DNA of 7,412 nucleotides from NCBI GenBank assembly GCA_027056155.1, contig JALULR010000159.1:1-7412 (forward strand), in the 5' to 3' direction. The notes beneath the pieces were generated by a model. That model saw only the letters and a list, made by a program, of their open reading frames with translations. It was not told the origin of the DNA and did no database searches. The stretch is from DHVE2 group archaeon. Lineage in GTDB: Archaea > Thermoplasmatota > Thermoplasmata > Thermoplasmatales > Aciduliprofundaceae. Positions within the stretch are counted from its first letter, which is position 1. Each line of letters starts with the position of its first letter. Below are positions 6,444 through 7,412 of this stretch, in pieces. Both the position numbers and the translations under genes were made by a program.

Positions 6444-6480
6444 TAGTGAGTATGATGAGTGTGATTTAGTGATATAGTGA
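6444..6480 (+). repeat. Three copies of TAGTGA in the divergent promoter region
   Basis: TAGTGA occurs at 6444-6449, 6467-6472 and 6475-6480, within a stretch rich in TGATGAG/GTGA-like words. The copies lie between the two divergent promoters, where a regulator could sit. Short, low-complexity words like these may recur by chance. Confidence 0.25.
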
Positions 6481-6520
6481 GAGCATGACCATTTCTCCCG
6501 TTGCCGTTATACAAGCAATG

Positions 6521-6528
6521 TTTATAAA
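6521..6528 (+). promoter_or_regulatory. TATA box of the MobA-like gene, probably leaderless
   Basis: TTTATAAA is a near-perfect archaeal TATA box. Its centre lies about 26 bases before the GTG at 6550, so transcription would begin at or next to the start codon. No ribosome binding site precedes that GTG, which fits a leaderless mRNA. Confidence 0.65.
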
Positions 6529-6549
6529 TTTTATCATTTATACTATGCT

Positions 6550-7098
6550 GTGAGAGCGTACGTTCTAGTTGGCATATCAAAAAGGCTAACCTCGAAGCAC
6601 ACTAGACTTGTGTTGAAAAACAAGAGGTTAATAGACATGGTCATCGAAAATCTTGTTAATATGGGCATAGACCCAATAATATACTCAAAGGTACCCATCG
6701 AAAGCACTGTGCCCGTGATTTCGGATAACAGCAGATGGCTCGGTGAAGCTATAGTTTCCCTGCTAGAGCACGATGACGGATTCTTCGTGTTTGGAGGAGA
6801 TATGCCATTAATTAGGGAAGACGCGGTAAGCTATATTATAAAAAGATTCCATGGAAAAACAATAATACCGCGTTGGAAAAAAACGGGATATTTAGAGCCT
6901 CTGCATGGCATATACACACGGAGCGTAGCTCCATGCCTTAAAGGTGCAAGAAGCTTGACATACGGACTTAAACAATGCAAAAGCGTGGATTTTATCTCTG
7001 CGGAGAACCTTCCAAAAGAGACTTTTTTCAATGTAAACACACTAGAAGATTTAGAATTGCTCAAAAAAATAATATTTGAAAATAAACACATGAATTAA
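6550..7098 (+). CDS. MobA-like nucleotidyltransferase with atypical nucleotide-binding loop (182 aa)
   Basis: Glycosyltransferase-A-like fold of the MobA (molybdenum cofactor guanylyltransferase) group. Visible MobA-like features are the N-terminal strand AYVLVG (3-8), VFGGDMPLI (80-88, metal-binding D84), IIPRW (105-109), EPLHGIY (116-122), RSLTYGL (134-140) and FFNVNTLEDLELL (159-171). Length is close to family size. The nucleotide-binding loop is odd. Canonical members read LAGGxSxRMGxxK, whereas this has LVGISKRLTSKHTR, which loses the second Gly and the Met-Gly; a Lys (K16) may keep the lysine role. The substrate is therefore uncertain: GTP with molybdopterin, another nucleotide, or inactive. 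GTG start, no ribosome site, TATA box 26 bases upstream. No molybdenum-cofactor gene is visible nearby. The transporter follows after 25 bases on the same strand. Confidence 0.85.
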   Translation: MRAYVLVGISKRLTSKHTRLVLKNKRLIDMVIENLVNMGIDPIIYSKVPIESTVPVISDNSRWLGEAIVSLLEHDDGFFVFGGDMPLIREDAVSYIIKRFHGKTIIPRWKKTGYLEPLHGIYTRSVAPCLKGARSLTYGLKQCKSVDFISAENLPKETFFNVNTLEDLELLKKIIFENKHMN

Positions 7099-7100
7099 TA
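7091..7100 (+). promoter_or_regulatory. Weak TATA-like element before the MFS gene
   Basis: TGAATTAATA spans the MobA-like stop codon and lies about 27 bases before the transporter ATG, a distance that would give a leaderless transcript. The match to a TATA box is only fair, and co-transcription with the upstream gene is equally plausible. Confidence 0.25.
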
Positions 7101-7123
7101 AGCAATACGGCGTTTTCCTTCCG

Positions 7124-7412
7124 ATGAAACACAAAAGCCTCATCATTGCCGGACTATTATGGGCCTCCGTTGCATACAATATGGGCGTAGTAACATTTAC
7201 CACAAAAAACATAATAGATAGTTTTAATGTCAGCAAGACCCTCGCGGGATTGCTTGTATCAATAACCCTAGTAGGCTGGTTTTTCGGCTCGCTGATTTTT
7301 GGGCACATGTCCGATAAATACGGACGCAAAAAGATTGTTATATTTGCAACTTTAACGCACATAATTGCCACAACGCTCATGGCCATTTCTTTATCATACA
7401 CCCTATTTGTGG
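7124..7412 (+). CDS. Major facilitator superfamily transporter, N-terminal part (runs off window)
   Basis: Only the first 96 residues are visible. TM1 covers about 5-25 (SLIIAGLLWASVAYNMG...) and TM2 about 38-60 (TLAGLLVSITLVGWFFGSLI). These are followed by the MFS motif-A loop GHMSDKYGRKK (60-70), with its conserved Gly, Asp64, Gly67, Arg68 and Lys69, and then TM3 from about 71. This arrangement is diagnostic of the family. The substrate cannot be told from this fragment. ATG 7124 was chosen because it gives the usual short cytoplasmic N-terminus before TM1; no ribosome binding site is visible. It lies 25 bases after the MobA-like gene. The 3' end is outside the window. Confidence 0.9.
   Translation, partial: MKHKSLIIAGLLWASVAYNMGVVTFTTKNIIDSFNVSKTLAGLLVSITLVGWFFGSLIFGHMSDKYGRKKIVIFATLTHIIATTLMAISLSYTLFV

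Noticed and set aside
5282..6469. Open frames on the + strand opposite dnaG, including one reaching into the intergenic region
   Set aside because: Shadows of the conserved dnaG reading frame, Ser/Leu-rich, with no start signals.
6373..6549. RNA gene or riboswitch in the divergent intergenic region
   Set aside because: Only 177 bases, with no convincing stem pairs; promoter elements explain the A/T-rich parts.
6831..7401. Open frames on the - strand opposite the MobA-like and MFS genes
   Set aside because: The + strand encodes recognisable MobA and MFS motifs in these positions.

Overview
The window looks like an archaeal chromosome segment of moderate G+C. Evidence for archaea: an archaeal-type DnaG primase, a AAA+ ATPase whose core matches archaeal LonB, a TATA box placed about 26 bases before a GTG start with no leader, and GGAGGTGA/GGTGA-type ribosome binding sites. 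A euryarchaeon, perhaps near Thermoplasmata, is my guess and is weakly supported. I see no rRNA, tRNA, CRISPR array, insertion sequence or phage gene.

Left part, + strand (about 1-3309): two overlapping genes for charged, cytoplasmic, alpha-helical proteins. The first (248 aa) has a short central coiled coil and a more conserved-looking C-terminal helical segment. The second (about 856 aa) is almost entirely a Lys/Glu/Arg-rich coiled coil. It keeps one heptad phase for 82 successive positions, with one His exception, which is remarkably regular. Neither has an ATPase head, membrane segment or signal peptide, and I cannot assign a function.

Middle part, - strand (6372 down to 3292): a tight, probably co-transcribed set of dnaG, a Lon-like AAA+ ATPase and cytidine deaminase (cdd). 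dnaG and the ATPase overlap by 4 bases (ATGA); the ATPase and cdd overlap by 29. The ATPase is the most interesting enzyme here: it has the LonB ATPase core, but a four-Cys zinc ribbon sits where archaeal LonB carries its membrane anchor, and the protein ends before any protease domain. cdd and the long coiled-coil gene converge and overlap by 18 bases, so neither has its own 3' intergenic space.

Right part, + strand (6373-7412): a 177-base divergent promoter region, then a MobA-like nucleotidyltransferase with an eroded glycine-rich loop, then the start of an MFS transporter that runs off the window.

Functionally, dnaG, the Lon-like ATPase and cdd suggest a nucleic-acid or nucleotide metabolism unit. 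The two coiled-coil proteins probably work together as a structural or scaffold pair.
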